64,000 bases of DNA from Eleginops maclovinus (GCF_036324505.1 NC_086349.1:24514747-24578746), one strand, 5' to 3'; counted from the stretch's first letter, positions 1-14,831 are shown. Made by a program: numbers and translations. The notes: generated by a model from the letters alone, not told the origin.

Positions 1-727
1 GTGTTCCTCACTCTTAAACGGGTCTGTTCCCAAAGAGGAGAGAGCTCGGTCGCCCTATAAACACCACTCACATTTCTGCACCAGACTGTAGAGAGTGCGC
101 TGCTGTCTCTGCATTAACCACCACCCCTCTTCATCGACACACATCTGCACTAATGGCCTCACCGAAGTGACACGGCTGCTGCTGCTGCAATAATTACTCA
201 TTTATGCTTCGATGACAACATGAAGGCCGGAGCATGAACACATATATATTCAGATGCATGTGGGTGGTATCCATCACAGGGTTAACCTTTATGTCTCAGG
301 ACAGGTGCTGTCAGTATGTATATTAAAGCCTGGTTGCTCTTCTACAAGTACAACAACCTCCCCCAACCCACTTCTAGTCTATCCAGCAGAGAGTTATTAA
401 ACCCTCCAACAGCAAGTCTGCACTGGTTTAGATCAACCACATTGATGTGTTTTGAGCTGCTGATTCAAAACCTTGGTTACAAATACTTTGGACAGTTCCT
501 GTTTCTGCTGAATGGGGTAACGGGTATTCCCTGCACAAGATCCCTTGACTAAAAGCAATGAGATTTGTCCATTGGCTGTGAAAATATTGCAGAAGATAAG
601 CTTTGTGGCCAGCGCACGTTTACGATACCTACAGGTTTAGTTCAGCAGGATAATGTCCACATATTAACTCCACTTTATTATTTTTGAAGGCTAAACGCAA
701 TCACCAGAAGTCAAAAGCTAACGCCAA

Positions 728-870
728 GGAACTACATCATGGTTGCTACGCCTATGAAGGAAGTACATCATGGTTGCTTCGCCTATGAAGGAAGTACATC
801 ATGGTTGCTTCGCCTATGAAGGAACTACATCATGGTTGCTACGCCTATGAATGAACTACATCATGGTTGC
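728..870. repeat. 31-bp tandem repeat, about 4.6 copies
   Basis: A 31-bp unit beginning GGAACTACATCATGGTTGCT starts at 728, 759, 790 and 821, with a partial fifth unit from about 852. Units differ by one or two substitutions (ACTACAT/AGTACAT, GCTACG/GCTTCG). It has no coding role I can see. Confidence 0.85.
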
Positions 871-1639
871 AAGGTTGCTAGGCTAAAGGCAGCTAACGTT
901 CGACATGAAGACGTTTAGCAGTATCATTTTAACGCAACCAATGTTTTTAGGACAATTCGGAGCTTGGAAGTGTTTTAACTGACATGTTTTATGTTCTAGA
1001 ACAACATTCCTTCAGCTTGTGTTTACCATTTCAGACATGTAACCAAAAAGACATTGAAAAACCAAGTGACTTCTAGGAAAAGCAGTCGAAAATGCTGCCT
1101 ATTTACTGGGTTTTAGGACTCATTCCTGCACCACTCTATTGGTTGTAGTGTTTAGTTCTCACCATACTCCCCCTCTGATTCTCTACTGGGCCAAATACTT
1201 GTGAGAGACAAAAACAGCTGAGAGGCAGCCATTCACCCAGACACGTTTCTACAGCAACATTCATCTGCCCTCGCAGACAGGCATACCCTCCCGGCCCACC
1301 CACCCATTCACCCAGTGGACTCAGAACAGAGACCACCAACACTCCCCCAATAAACTGTTTTCTCACAGAGGCCTCGTGTGTCTGATCCATGCCAGGTCTG
1401 TGAAGGCACCGTCTGGTGTTGAGTTCAGGGGAGGACTGGACCTGTGAACCTCTTGAGGTCACATGGTTTCACATTAGTGATGGAATAAATCTACAGAAAA
1501 TCAATTGATTGAAAAGTTGCTGAGGGGTCATTTTATCGAGCATAAATGCAAACCCTTAATTGGTTTCTGTTGCTTGATTAAGATTTTATTAGTTGGCCAA
1601 AAAAAGGGATTTGAAGATATGAATATTGCCTATTGGAAC

Positions 1640-1798
1640 TTTTTCCGGCCAGCTAACCAACCAGAGCAGACTGGGCTCTGGTTTCGGACAGAGGGTGAAA
1701 AGAGGTGCTGCAGCACAGGCAGTGTGAGAACATTAAAGCATGGAGACATGTCAAAATACAAATATGAACCCTGGAAATGTGCAGAATAAGAACCCTTA
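1640..1798 (+). repeat. CCAAT/GC-box MITE family, 3'-half fragment (copy A)
   Basis: The sequence runs from GGCCAGCTAACCAACCAGAG through the shared CAGACTGGGCTCTGGTTTC and GCATGGAGACATGTCA blocks to the end of the element. It matches the right half of the best copy at 55320-55720. Confidence 0.75.
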
Positions 1799-2929
1799 AA
1801 TAAATAACTGATGAATCCAATATATCATTGCAGCCTTATTTTTACAAACCAATTGAAGTTTATAAGTAGGCAATTACTTCATGGATCAATTATTTGGTCT
1901 ATAAAAACAGCAATATATCATGATTGAGAAGATTGTTGAAACACTGCCCATACTTTTTGGTTGAAAACTGTAAAATCAGTAGGGATAAATCAGATTTGGA
2001 GGAGTAAAAAAAAAAGCATCGTTATTTCACCGTCCATTTGAATCAGACCAAAATAAAATCTGCTCTACATCACTGCTTTAAATACTACAAAGTGTCATCT
2101 AAATCTGCCAGGATGAAAGCCATCCCCTCTAAGCGAAGCAGCAACTACATCAACAGCGAGTCGCACAACTGCCCTCTCGTCCACGTGAAAAAGCCCCAAA
2201 AAAACTCAAGTCTATTTCAGCAGGAAGGCACATGAACTCTCTCTCTCTCTCAACAATGAAAATCCTCATAAATCACTGACAAGACCACCAACCCGTGGAC
2301 CCAACAGCGCTCCAATCATACGAGACTCAGACGTCCTGAATAACCGCAAAGGCTTTCAAATAGAATAGTGGCGGGGTGTTAAAATGAACTCCATCTAACA
2401 AATTCTGCACAGTTTTGTTTGTGCATGCGACGAGAAGCCTCTGAAATGCAAATGAGATTAGATACGGGGTCTCAAAATACATATGCTTAATATTTTCTGC
2501 AGGACGTTTGCAGCATTTGAGGCCCTCGTGTTTTTGACTTGTTCAGTATCTCCTCCAGTGTAAATTAAGCAGCAGACTTTCACCGTACTGTAAGGTGATT
2601 TCGGATATTGAAAATTGAAGCATCTGCCCAGAGCTAGATCGGAAAACCCAGATTTAGACACAGATATCTTCGAAAGAGCGCAAAATAGCTGGGTTTCGCT
2701 AAAATTGACAGTCGTATTTGGTTTTTTCCTAGTAACCTGAGAGGGTAAAAGCAAGTGTCACACTGCTGCTGTTATTCCCGGTCAGCCAAGTGTACCCATA
2801 ATGCGTATGGGCAGCCAGGTCTGTGCAGTAATGGGACGACATCTTTCACAAACACAGCCTCAACACGCCGTCAGTCCGTCTAAAATGAAAGCATTGTGTT
2901 GCTAGACCACCAACAGATCAATATGGACG

Positions 2930-3230
2930 ATGGGATATGGACCACTGCTTTGCAATAAGACTGGTTATGTGCAATATTTTACTACTGCTATTACTTTTTA
3001 TGCATTACTCAAAACCACGTGCATGAACAACGTTGTTACTTTTTACTATTTCACTACTTGCTACTTATTCTTTCTCCCTGGATTTGTATTTCTTTATAAT
3101 GCGCTTGCCTCTTTTTTAACGTTAGTCTCTTCTACTCTTTTTAGTTTGTCTTTATCTGTCCTTCACCCTTTGCTGTAACAATGTAAACTTCCCCCGCTGT
3201 GGGACGAATGAAGGACTTCGGATGACTATG
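2930..3230 (+). repeat. Non-LTR retrotransposon 3'-tail-like sequence
   Basis: A T-rich stretch ends in TGTAAACTTCCCCCGCTGTG followed by GGACGAATGAAGG. This resembles the 'tgtaaa..ccccgctgtgggacgaataaagg' tail common to fish LINE copies; a related tail occurs near 7.12 kb. The clade cannot be assigned by eye. Confidence 0.4.
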
Positions 3231-6094
3231 TAATTGTGAAAACATACATCAGGCTGCCGTGTTTTTCTCTGTCAGGAATTTTCCAGAGCTTTAAGTGGGA
3301 TAGGATGATTAAACGTACAGAATCTGCACGACTGCAACCTCAGAGATGTCTGGACTTCTGGAAAGAATGAAAAAGGAAAAACATAGCCAGAGATTGACAG
3401 AAGAGGAAAAGGGGGGGGACTTGGCTGACGAAACATATTCCTCTCCTGACTCCACACCGGCTCCCAATATCAACACTCCTGATGTTTTTCCAACTGAAGG
3501 AGCTATCTCGTCTGGCGGCGGGGTTGAGCTCCACCTTAGATGACCAGTATGCCTGCTGTGGGTGAACTTTTGCCCGTCTGATCCTTCCCCTTCATCATCA
3601 TCATCCTCCTCCTCCTCCTCCTACAGACTCTGGTTGGCTGTGTTTTGCTTCTTTGCACGCTTTAGACCACAGCACATAAATCCTGACAGAAAAAGCAGCA
3701 GCCCGTCCTCTCAGAAAGCAGAACTCTAAAAACAACCTCTGGTGTTAGAGTAAATCCAACAAAGCCACAAACAGAAGAAAAAACGTAATTCCAGAGGCTT
3801 TTAAAGACTAAAGCGTATACCAAACTGACTTATTGATTAATGCCAGTGTGGGATATCTTTCTATACTGTGTGTGTGAGATCAGTCCTATGCCAGAAATCT
3901 CCCGCATATTTTTCTATTGAATTATTACTCATAATACTAAAGTCTTTACTAGACACTTTAACCGCCTGAATAACCAATCATGATTCAAATGCCACCAAAA
4001 GAAGAACGAAATACAATTTATTGCTGGTTTTCCTGATTGGTTTTATGTAGCTGTGATCAGAGAAGACCCTCAATCCTATTAGAAGAGGACCACATGACTT
4101 TAAAACATATGATATTTAATAACAGGGCCACAATCAGTCTGAGATACTGGCAAATAATATATTTCTGCACCTTATTCCTCTGCAAAAGTGAATGCACCAG
4201 CAACCCTTTCACACCTTGTGCACACATACAGTAGACCCTGACTCCTGACCCCTCAGAGACACTGTGAGTGACCGGACCCTGCAGGGAGGAGCAGCTGCCC
4301 CCCCGCCCCCCTCGACTCCCCCCTCTCATCGCACACCAGACCCAGTAGCTCAGAGAAGAAGTGGGTTAGCGTGCCAAAAGAAAAACACACTCAGTACGTC
4401 TCACCCAGTTCGCTTCAGAGAGACAGGCTGCTGCTGACCGACTGCAACAGCTGAAGACGGTTTTCCCGCTCTTTTTCAAATCTGAAGCAGTGAGGCCAGT
4501 ATCTCTTTTTAAATGTCACTTTCTACTTCTACTCCACTACAGCCGCAGGAAGAGTACACAACACATACTAAGAAGTTATAAAATATGATGTAAAGGTATA
4601 CAAATTAAAATTACCCCCACACTTTTTACCAATACAAGTAAAGAAATAACCATTTGTTGATTATTTGGTCATATTTTCATGCATATATACTGTACAATGC
4701 TACCAGAATTCATGGTTCCAGCTTCTCAAATGCAGCATTTCCTTCCACTTATTTAATTTTAATTTATTTTAAATAGTTTGTTATGTAGATTTGACCGCAA
4801 AAACACTTTGCGAAACTATATTCAGATTATTATTTTATTCAAACCAAACAATCATCAATAAATAGACAAAATAATTACCTAAAATTATTGAAGTAATTCA
4901 ATAACTAGTTGCATTTTAAATCAAAAAAGGATAGTTAAAATTGTTCTTTCACCAACTACAGTCAAATCCTTCTTTGACATTAATGCAATACTGACCTTAT
5001 GATGTATAAAATCCAGAGAGGACATCCACTCCTTATAATATTTCATACATAAACAAACGTAGTGAAGCGCCATTACCCATGCAGTGCATTTACATAATGG
5101 GACATTTACAGTAGGGTATTAGCACTTTTACTTTCTAAATACCTCCTCCACCACTGACAACACCTCCGCATCATTTGAAGTAAAGCAAACTAACCGGAGT
5201 TAAAGGGCTATTTAAAGTACAGAATATGCCATCGTGACGAACCCTGATGCTTTTCGTCTCATTGAAGTCGTCCAAAGACATTTTTTCATGTCTAAAATAA
5301 GGAAAGTGATGTTATTTCCATTTATAACTCTGTCTGGCTCAGGGATTTTGTGCAGCAGACAAATGGCAAAACATCTGGATTATCTAATTTTAGCTTCGCC
5401 TCAGACAGGCTGGTTTAGGGCTACGCGACCCGAGTGAAGTCGGAGTTATAAGCTTGAACGTTAAAGTGGAATTATTTCTGCTTTGCACATGTTTGAACTC
5501 TACAATTAAAAGCCCTGATGCCGGTAATGTGGAAGAACTTTCCTGTCCTGGATCTGTGAGCCTTTTTCTTTTCCTGTGTCAGCCTTTCCACTAATATTTC
5601 AAAGCTTTAACTACAGGTCAGCTATGGAACAGACGTCTTCTGCACAATATCGCCTTTCACTCTGCAGTCAGGCTGCTGGATGGACTTCAATACTGAAGAC
5701 AGTGGTATAAAAGTGTCTGAAAAGCAACATCTCCCTCATTAAACTGGCTGTTGATCTTCCCCTTTTTCCTTATGCCCTGCAGCTTTTCAGATCCTCATGA
5801 GCCATTATAATAATATTGTTCCGTTTGTCACTAAGGGATTTGATTGGTGGTACATCCTGGGTATCACAACATTTGGACATAGACACGTTTCACGACATCT
5901 CGTCTCAGTCAGGAATAATGTTAATAGGTATGACTGACAGTTTATACAGATTATAGGCTGCACATTTTCGAAAATAAATACTAATTTGGTTTGTTTGACT
6001 AATACAGCAAGTGCCAGATGTTTGAAATTTTGGAGGGAATGATCATTTATGATACTCTATTTAAAATGGGCACTGAAAGACATTTCTTAACTAG

Positions 6095-6215
6095 ATCTGT
6101 ACCAAACAAGGTGTAAAAATGTTTGAAACCTGTGGATTTTAGCCTTTGCAGACCATTTACATGCACTAAAAACCTATAGAACACACTACGGGAAAGGGGA
6201 AATAGGGATTCTTTA
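6095..6215 (-). repeat. CCAAT/GC-box MITE family, 5' fragment (copy J)
   Basis: Read on the minus strand it contains TTTCCC..CCCGTAGTGTGTT, then GCATGTAAATGGTCTGCAAA and GGCTAAAATCC, matching the left part of the family copy at 55320-55720. Confidence 0.65.
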
Positions 6216-7047
6216 AATCTGTAGAATATCTCTTGTAGTGCATGACTTCTTTGCAGCATGAAATATTCCCAAATTATGCCTTACTGATATTTCGATAAAT
6301 TGAGCAGGCCAACTTAACTCTCTGCTAAATCTGTGAATTAAATCATGTCTAGAAGGATACAAAATCGAACATCGTAGCTTCCTTAAGTTTTCCTCAGACC
6401 GTCTATAGCCTGTGTGGAGTTTTCTGTTTAGAGCTACTAATATATCCTTATTCTGTGCTGAACCAAACCACCACAGATACAGGAGACTGTAGAGATGGCT
6501 AGTGATGACAATCAGCCGGGACAAAGAGCTACATAAACTGTATATAACAGACAATAAACACAGACAGGACAGACATCTCTATAAATGCAACCGTCAATTT
6601 CAGCCCTAAAGTATTTACAGTGAATTGGCAGCATGTGTTTCTCCACTCCTGAACTTCCTGCTGTCAGCGCAGTTCTTGGAAGCTGAAGTGGAATGCAGCT
6701 GGGAGGGGGGAAAAAACCAGGACAATGAATGAGAATCTGGCCAGCCGAGACCTTGACTTGTTGTAGGGTCAGCGGTGAAGTCATCCTGGAAAACACATAA
6801 ACAACCACTCCCTCTCTGATATCAACACAGGAAGAAACCACAGTCCTTGCTTTTACTCTCACTTCTAAAGCATCCGTGTGAAATCAGCACTGCAGGTGTG
6901 ATGCAACAGGCTGTAACGAGGCATGACCAAATATCGCATTCAATATTCTGCAGGATATTTCTGCACTCCTTAGAAAATGTTAACATGACAAGCACTGAAA
7001 CAGTTGGTTGAATATTAAATAAAGGGTTGAATTACAGTTTTTACAGT

Positions 7048-7165
7048 TATGGGCGGTGGTGGCGAAGTCCATAGGGCTCAGGAACCAGAACTCCTAACAC
7101 TAGGATGGGTCAAATGCACAATGTAAATGTCCCCGCTGTTGGGCGATTAAGGGTATATTTCTTCT
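7048..7165 (+). repeat. SINE-like fragment with LINE-type tail
   Basis: A GGCGGTGGTGGCGAAGTCCA head is followed by GGGTCAAATGCACAATGTAA and a CCCCGCTGTTGGGCGATTAA tail, then a TTCTTC-rich end. The arrangement resembles tRNA-derived fish SINEs whose tail is shared with a LINE. It is degenerate and was not matched to a named family. Confidence 0.4.
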
Positions 7166-8759
7166 TCTTTCTTCTAATTAATAGTCAAAGTAATTAAGGC
7201 ACATTAAGCTCGTTAACGCTTCTCAAATGTGAGATGTTGTTCGTGGCCTTTTTTCATATCTTTGCCATAAAACATGTGTGTTGATGGGGGCGTAAAAACA
7301 TAATAAAAGTCACATTTGGTTTTGGAATGTAACATTTCGTGAAGGCGCCATATCAACAAAGACGATTATGCTTCATCCTCTGGCGAGACATTTGATTTTA
7401 AAACAAATAATGTTGAATTCAGAGTAGCAGGCACTAGATGAAAAATCAGGGGATCAATAGGATTCATCGACTGAAGAACAAGAATGTCTTTGCATCCAAT
7501 AGTTATTGAGATAACTAACCCTAACCCTAACCAACTTAACTTGGATTCTAGCAAGGCTAAAAACAACAATACCAATCACACAAACCCTAAACTCTTTGTA
7601 AGGGTCTTCAAAAAGCAAATGAGCTCTTTGGTTGAAGTTCCAGATTATTTCTGGTCTGAGACGACCTCAGGTTAAAAATTCTGATCACTGCACGATAATT
7701 ATTTGGCACAGAGTAGGGAGAGGGTCTTTAACATCGGATGCAATTGGGCTTTTTTTGACAAACCAGCTGGGTGTAGTCGCCATGCATAATGCAATGCCAA
7801 CTCCATCCATCCCCCATTAGCTATAGTGGAAGAGTTGGGGGGGTGCTGCACAATTAGGCCACCACAGCCCATGGGGAAATGGCACTTCAGTCAGAGAGCC
7901 AACAAAGACGGTCATGTAGAGGAAATGTGACATAGATTAACCCTTTCAGCACCACAATAACGGCGTTAACACCACCGCTCGGCCAAGAACTGGATGAGTG
8001 TTTGGAGCTTCCTGTGTCACAAGGGGAAACAGAGTTGAGCAGACAGTCTCAAATCGTGTGTTTATTATTACTTGGGATGCGAGAGGATGTGTTGGATGTC
8101 ACAACAGTATTGTCAGAGTCGGACCGCTGTTTATCGGTGGGGGTAAACGGGAGAAAAAGGCCGTAGAAAGTTCGGGATATGAGAGGTCTCGGCTGGCGGC
8201 GCAGGTTTATATTAACCCAGGGTGGTCCGACATGACTGCAACAGGCAGAAATGTCAAAGAAGATATTCGGGACGTAAGAGGGAACACACACAGGGATGAT
8301 CCAGAGGAGGCCTGGGCTGTGAGAACCGGCCTGGACAATGTATTTCATTGACGGCAGGAAGACAATAAAGCCTAACAGCCTTTTTCTTGGCTGAATACCC
8401 AGAAAGAAACCAGCAAATAGAATAAAGCTCTCATCCCAATGAGCCAATCCAGTGTAACATCCTGACATTTTGGTGAAATAGCAAAGTTCCCTCTGTAAAA
8501 ATCCCTACACAGGCGTGATGTGGTTGGGCTGAGCTCGGACTCCTGCCGGCATTTTTGTGGGCTAAACATGCAGCTTGGCTTGCACTAGAAAGACATACCA
8601 GACGTGTGAAGCATTCAGAGCTTTCCTGTCTGAAAGCTCCAGAGATGGCTAGCAAAGACACACAACAGCAGTGTGTAGTATATTGGTCTTTTATGGAACA
8701 GTCTAACTTATCTAGAACATTTCATACTGAGTATTCTTTGTCGTCATGTCCTTTCTACT

Positions 8760-8895
8760 GTAGAGTTGAGTATATACTTGCTGTTTATTGTTTTCATTTT
8801 AGTGTGTTGCCTGAACTAATTTCCCAATTTGGGATGAATAAAGTATCTTCTATCTATGAATCCATTTATCTAACTATCTATCTAATTATGCTACA
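8760..8895 (+). repeat. LINE 3' tail ending in TATC microsatellite
   Basis: CCCAATTTGGGATGAATAAA is followed by a degenerate (TATC)n run. This is the typical end of a 5'-truncated non-LTR retrotransposon in fish. No upstream reverse transcriptase is visible. Confidence 0.45.
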
Positions 8896-11800
8896 GGTTG
8901 GGAGGGTTACTTTAAAAGTGTTATCTGTTACAATAACTAGTTGCATGTCGAATCTGAGTATCAACATATACAAGTAACCTGATTACTTTCCGTTACTTTT
9001 GGATTACCTCAATTTCAATGCAAATAAAAACAAGAGAAAATAAATAACAATCATTTGTTTAAGTGTATACAACAATGCACCTTAGAGAAGAAGTAAAAAT
9101 GTAGTGAAAGAGTTTACAAATGCACTTTTAACTTGACATTAATTCAAAAGCATTGATTGTATTTTGGTTTAATCAATCAGGTGTCTATCTACTGCATTAA
9201 AAAATGGATTTGTTTAAAATAAAGAAGATTTAAAGTAGCCTAAATATAAAAAACAAAGAAAATTCCCAATGAAATGTAACAGTAATCTATTAGCTTTATG
9301 TCATTGTGTTTGAATACAGTTACATTTGTTTGTACCCGAATAACGTAATCTCGTTACATGTAATCTGTTACTCCCCAAGCCTGATGATGCTAATCTCGTT
9401 CACTCTGAACCGAAACATGACATCCAAAAATCTAAACAACTCGCTTGGAAACGCTACAGATTTATGGTCCGTGTTAGCATGTGGAGCTGGTGCTTATTTA
9501 GATATCATGCCAACGTCAAAGGGGGCAATCCAGCTGACTCAGAGACAGTCAAAGACAACAGGAGACGTCTCACTTCCTGCTTGGTTTCCCCCAGGTGTTT
9601 CCTCTGGTGTTAGGTCAGAAAAATGCCCCTGACATCACTCTCATGACCTGCAAACCCCTCCCTATCCCTCTTTGGACCTGAATGTTGATGTGTCAACCAA
9701 AAGAGACCTAACCCTGACGCTATCAGTGAGGAAGCAGAGCGAGGCAGAGAGGATGGAAACTACGACATCAAATGTGTTATTCCTCAACCTGAAATGGGAC
9801 TGGAAACTAAGTTACGCAGACGATACGGGCCAATTTCTTGCTAATTTTTCCCTCAAACTGCGTGAGAGAAATACAAACCCAGGAATACTTCATGGACAAA
9901 AAACAATGGAGAAGTGAAGCATGGGATAGCTGCCTGAACCTCAGTTAACAATGCAGAAACATGGCTCTCTGGAGACTAACAGCTCAGCACTTCTGCCAGA
10001 CTCAAGAGTGAGAGAAAAGAGAGGAATTAAACAGATTTGTGAGAAAAAATTGAATCCAGTCACAGCTCATTGGTATCTTTCGCCCAAAACCACACTAACC
10101 AGGGACAAACACAACAAAGAAACAGTGAGAAAGCTTTGAGGAATTCAGGCTGATGTGTATGTTTACTTAACGCTGACAAGGACAGAACATCTGGGGAGAC
10201 TAACCATTGCTTTCCTAACAATAAATCGCCATTTCAGTTAATCATTTAATGAATAAACAACATGTCCATCACGATTTTATCCAGAGAGAACTGTGCCAAA
10301 GTTGACGTCTTCAAATCCAAGTCCTGAGTCCAAAGATATTGAGGTAAGATTAAAACAAAACGGAGAAAAAGGAACTCAGAATTACCAAATACTTTTAATT
10401 ATTGCTTGAATTCAAAAATTTGATTCAATAAAATAGTTTTATAGCAACATTTTCTGTCAATAGACTTAGTGATTTGAATGGTGGCAGCTTTACACACATT
10501 TCTCAGCTTGCAATCATATGAAAAATAAACCAAAAAATCCTCATATTTCAGAAAATTGTTGTCAATACATGTTCTGTTGATCATTTCAGCTTCACTTAAA
10601 ACACTTCTTTATTCCACTTATAAAAAGAAACAGTAAACAACCCATTTCTTCACTCAAACAACTTTTTAAAAGTGGTGTCAAACAGAAATATCCATCTCAA
10701 CAATCCCCGTTTGTGCCGCGTTGGGTCGATGCTTAAGTTTTATTGAAGCCGGAAGTCATTTTTAGGGATGAATGTCATGACTCAGGGTGTCAGAACAGAG
10801 TCAGCAGCTCCTCTGGGTTTTTCCTTTTCCTCTGAACCTGCTTTTAATTTTTTCGAGTGGACTGACGCATTTCCTGGCCTGTGCCTTAGACCCGGTTCTG
10901 GCCCAGCCCCGACCAGAAGTCTGCCCCCGCACACAGGGGAAAGGCAGGGAGGACGGAAAAGGGGTAGATAGAAAGAAGGGGAGAGTATGAGCCAGCGAGT
11001 GAGCGAGAGGGGATGGAACAAATGAAAAGCAGATGCTTGTCCACGTGTGATTCAGCATTTCAAAAACGCAGCTATGGGAGCATGTGGAGAGCATTGATTC
11101 CTCCCTTTATCTCATCTTCATTTCCAATATTTGCACAGGGACACAGTCATTTTTTTATTCCCCAGATGACGACAAAAGCACAGCTGTACGGTTGAAATAC
11201 CTCTCTTTTCTCCCATTTCCTGATCCATGGGGTGATAAACATGTAGCTGATGTTGATACACCTGGAAACTCCCCAACCAATCCCCCCCACCTCCTGAGAT
11301 CATGGATTTCCTAGCAGACTGGTCATCAGGGGAGAAATTTCATAGAGACATGACATTAAACAGTGAAATCCGTTAGTCATAACTCTGTTCTTTCCACTCG
11401 TGTCAACCTATTTCTCAAGAGTGTGGCGGTACAAGCGAGTGAAGGTCATCGTGTCTGTGGATCTGCTGACAAATGAGGCACAGACACACAGTCGCTGCCT
11501 CACTGACGGGACGCTGGAGGGCAAATCTCCTCCAGCAAATTCGTCAAACAAAGCTGAGAGATAGAGAGGCCGTTATGTGCTGAGGAAATTGCGTATTTTC
11601 CAATCAGTCCCATATCCCGAATGTAAAGCGCGGTCAGTGAAATACAGTCCAGGCCAAACACCGTGCGCCGCTAACGAGGAAATCTGATTGTGATAAATCC
11701 GATTTTAGAAGCTCGAGCATCTGTGTAATGTTTCTAGGTCATGCTCTCGTTAACAAGGACACATTTCAAACAATGCAGCCTCTTAAAGCAACAGTTTTCT

Positions 11801-14189
11801 GGCAATGAGCTTCTTGGCTTTCTTACAGCATTAGATGAGACTCCACTTTTGTTTCTGTGTGTTAGGCTAAATGTACTTCTGCAGTTGGTTTAAATGCAGC
11901 AAATGTACAGACATATAGGCTGTTAGCCGTCAGCTGTTGAGCTCAGCTTTTGACTGGGAAAATAACTCTGGTTGTTTCTGTTATTTCCTCTCGATTCTCT
12001 CCTTTTCCCTTTCCTTACATATATGATTCGTAGCAGACTCGTAAGGAAATTAGCTTCTTATTGCGTCCAGTTCATTAACTTTCTGTGCAATAGAGAGCTG
12101 CAGAAACGACTCAGACAACCCGGATATGACTTTGATTACTACCTGTTCCCGTGTCTCAACGTATTTTGAACAAGTTTGTGTTTAAGATCGGTGGTTAACA
12201 TAAGCCCAAGATGTACTACAACATACAATACGTCAGAAAATACCCCACTGGTGAATGTCCGAAGCTTCTGTCTTAAAAATTGTGGCTGTTAACAAGTGAA
12301 TAAATGAGACATTAGCCGCCATTAGCTTAGCAGCTGGGATTAGCCTAGCATTAGCTTTTTACTCCTGGCGATTGGCGAACTAAATGCGTGGAGTATTGTA
12401 AATGTGTGTTTGTCACGGATCAAAGTCCAAAGGGAAAATCCTATTGCTTTTTGACGGTGGAGTCCTTTGCCATGCTTACTTCCTGGGAGGCCTGCAAAAA
12501 TAGATCATCACTGCACCACTTCTAAAGTTCCCTTGCATTCTGCCACGTTAAAGCAAGACAACGGTTAGCTTAGCCTAGCGTAACAACATGGAAACACTAG
12601 CTTTCCTGCAGTTCATCTCTATTAAACAGTATGGATAATCCACCAGGACCATTAGTCACACTATTAATATGAACTCAGAATTATCGTGCATTTAATAAAC
12701 GGATGCCCTCTGTGCACTCACGTTGCAGCTGAGGCTTAGCGCCCTTCATTGGGGGTCAGAAAGGGTTGACGATTCCTACCACCTGTTGTTAGCTACGCTC
12801 TGAAACTCCCATTACCAACATTTTTCTCATGTTTCAGGATGTTTTCAGCCGTGACTAAACATATGATCAGGTTTGTCTCTGGGGCAAATTGGGAGCCCTT
12901 CTCTTCCATAATGGGGAAAAGTGGATTTTCTCCTCAAAACAGCGTGACACATCAGATATCTACGGCCGAACAGAATTCAGATCAGATGTTCGGTCTCCAT
13001 TACCCTAATCCAATCTACTAGGGAAAACAAATGCCGGGTTGTGAGCGATTTTGTTCGCCCTGTGCTGTGAAGTCAGACCAAAAGGCTTGAATTATCAGCG
13101 TTAAAAATCTGCTCCCAGTGTGTGTGTGTGTGTGTTTCTGCACTCACTGGCTCTTGTTTTCTAACTCCCCTGCCTCGCATTAGTCATTGCTGGGCTCATT
13201 CAACGTGGTTTGTGATAGGAATACTAATGCAAATTCACTACAACACGTTCATCATGTTGGGGGCTCAGGATGTCGCCATAGTGCTGATTGAATGTCTGCA
13301 ACCTGTGGCAACACCGGATGGCTTATTTGGAGGAAAAAAACCAGACGAAAGCAATTGAGCTAAGTCTGGCTATTAGATTTTTATCCCACTTAATAAACTG
13401 TTCACACACTTGCCGGTTGCACGCTGACTGATGGAGGTCTTTGTCGCCTCTCAGGATGTCCGACAGAAGCAGATTAGCAGCGTTCAGCATGCGGCTCTCT
13501 GCTTTATAAAGCTCTTTCTGTGTGCAGTGTGTGAAACGTCTTGCTATTCACTGAAATTAAATGAGAGGGACAGCCAGGGCTCATGTGGCGATCCCACCTC
13601 CTTTAGTACAAAGGACTCAGGGATGACATCATCTCTGTACCCCAAAGCATTTTACCACAAAATAATCTGTACATTATTTTCTGGATATAGGATAAAAAGG
13701 CACAATACAATACTATAAATGAATACAAATGTTCAGTCACCTTGTGTTCTGCTTGGTCTCCAACCAAACAATGGAGTACTTTAGGTCGGGGTGGGGGGGG
13801 GGGGCTCTAATTTCTGTCAGATTTCTTCCTATGTGCACAAATATGAGTGATTTCCACGAGACACTGTCAGCAAATGGGCCAGCTTTTCACTCAGCCTTCA
13901 TTTGTGGTTGTTTGGAACAGCTTTACACATCCAAATATAACAATCTGGAGGGGATCAGATTCACTTTGATGGAGGGTCCTAGAACTGCCAGATGTACGGC
14001 TCAACTGCTACAAGGAAAACATACAGTATATTTTCTGCGCCACATGTACACATACTGTCAGTTGCACATTGCACTTTGGGTTTGTGTTCACCACTGTATC
14101 AGGTATATCTGGCTAAAGTAACGCAGTCTGAAACAAGTCATGTTTTGCAAGAAGTCTTCCTGAGGTTATAACGTTCTGCATGGCTGTCT

Positions 14190-14290
14190 CTAAGGTAGGG
14201 GTGGGGGAAATAACCGATACAGCATAGTATCGCGATACTTTGCGTGGCGATATTGATCGATATATCGATATTTTTCAAATGATTGTTTTC
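14190..14290. repeat. Dispersed repeat with TATCGATAT core
   Basis: GGGGTGGGGGAAATAACCGA is followed by repeated TATCGCGATACT and GATATTGATCGATATATCGA motifs. This resembles a palindromic interspersed sequence common in teleost genomes. The family is not assigned and the boundaries are approximate. Confidence 0.35.
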
Positions 14291-14831
14291 AGAATTTTGA
14301 AACATTTCAGACTTTTAAATATTTTCAGACTTTATTTTATAGTAATCTTCTATAAATCATTAACTCAGATTTGTTCTACGTGTTTGGATATTTTGTCAGA
14401 ATCAGGTTTACTGTAGTAGGTAAACGCATGTACAAAGAACCAGCCTTGGTGTGCACGCTGCAGAGACACAGTTGCACACGGAACATACCTTCAGAAATGG
14501 ATGTACTATAAACCTACGTACAGTATCTGCTGCAGAGTACTCAGTTTAGTTAAAGTGGACGAGAGGCAGCTTTGTGTACAGATGTGGGGACTGCTGATAC
14601 TGCGCTGACATAAATAACAACAATAGGTTCTGTTTTACTGCTGCTTTCTTTGTCTTTATGGTCAAGGCTGCACAGCTTGTCTTAATATTCAAATGGCATT
14701 AGCGCAGTATGTGCTACCAGCAAAAATTGGTAAATGTTATTCTGAATTAAGGAAGACGTGATGCTTAGATATCCTGGCATACAGATTGCATCCTATGGAC
14801 TTTATAAAATGTCCTGCTTTGGTACAGATCT

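Noticed and set aside
3346..3543. Plus-strand 65-codon frame beginning MSGLLERMKKEKHSQ
   Set aside because: The composition looks protein-like, but no family is recognised, the opposite strand is equally open, and it sits downstream of a LINE-like tail.
7513..7532. Telomere-like CCCTAA repeats
   Set aside because: Only about three units are present, which is too few to call an interstitial telomere and within chance for AT-rich DNA.
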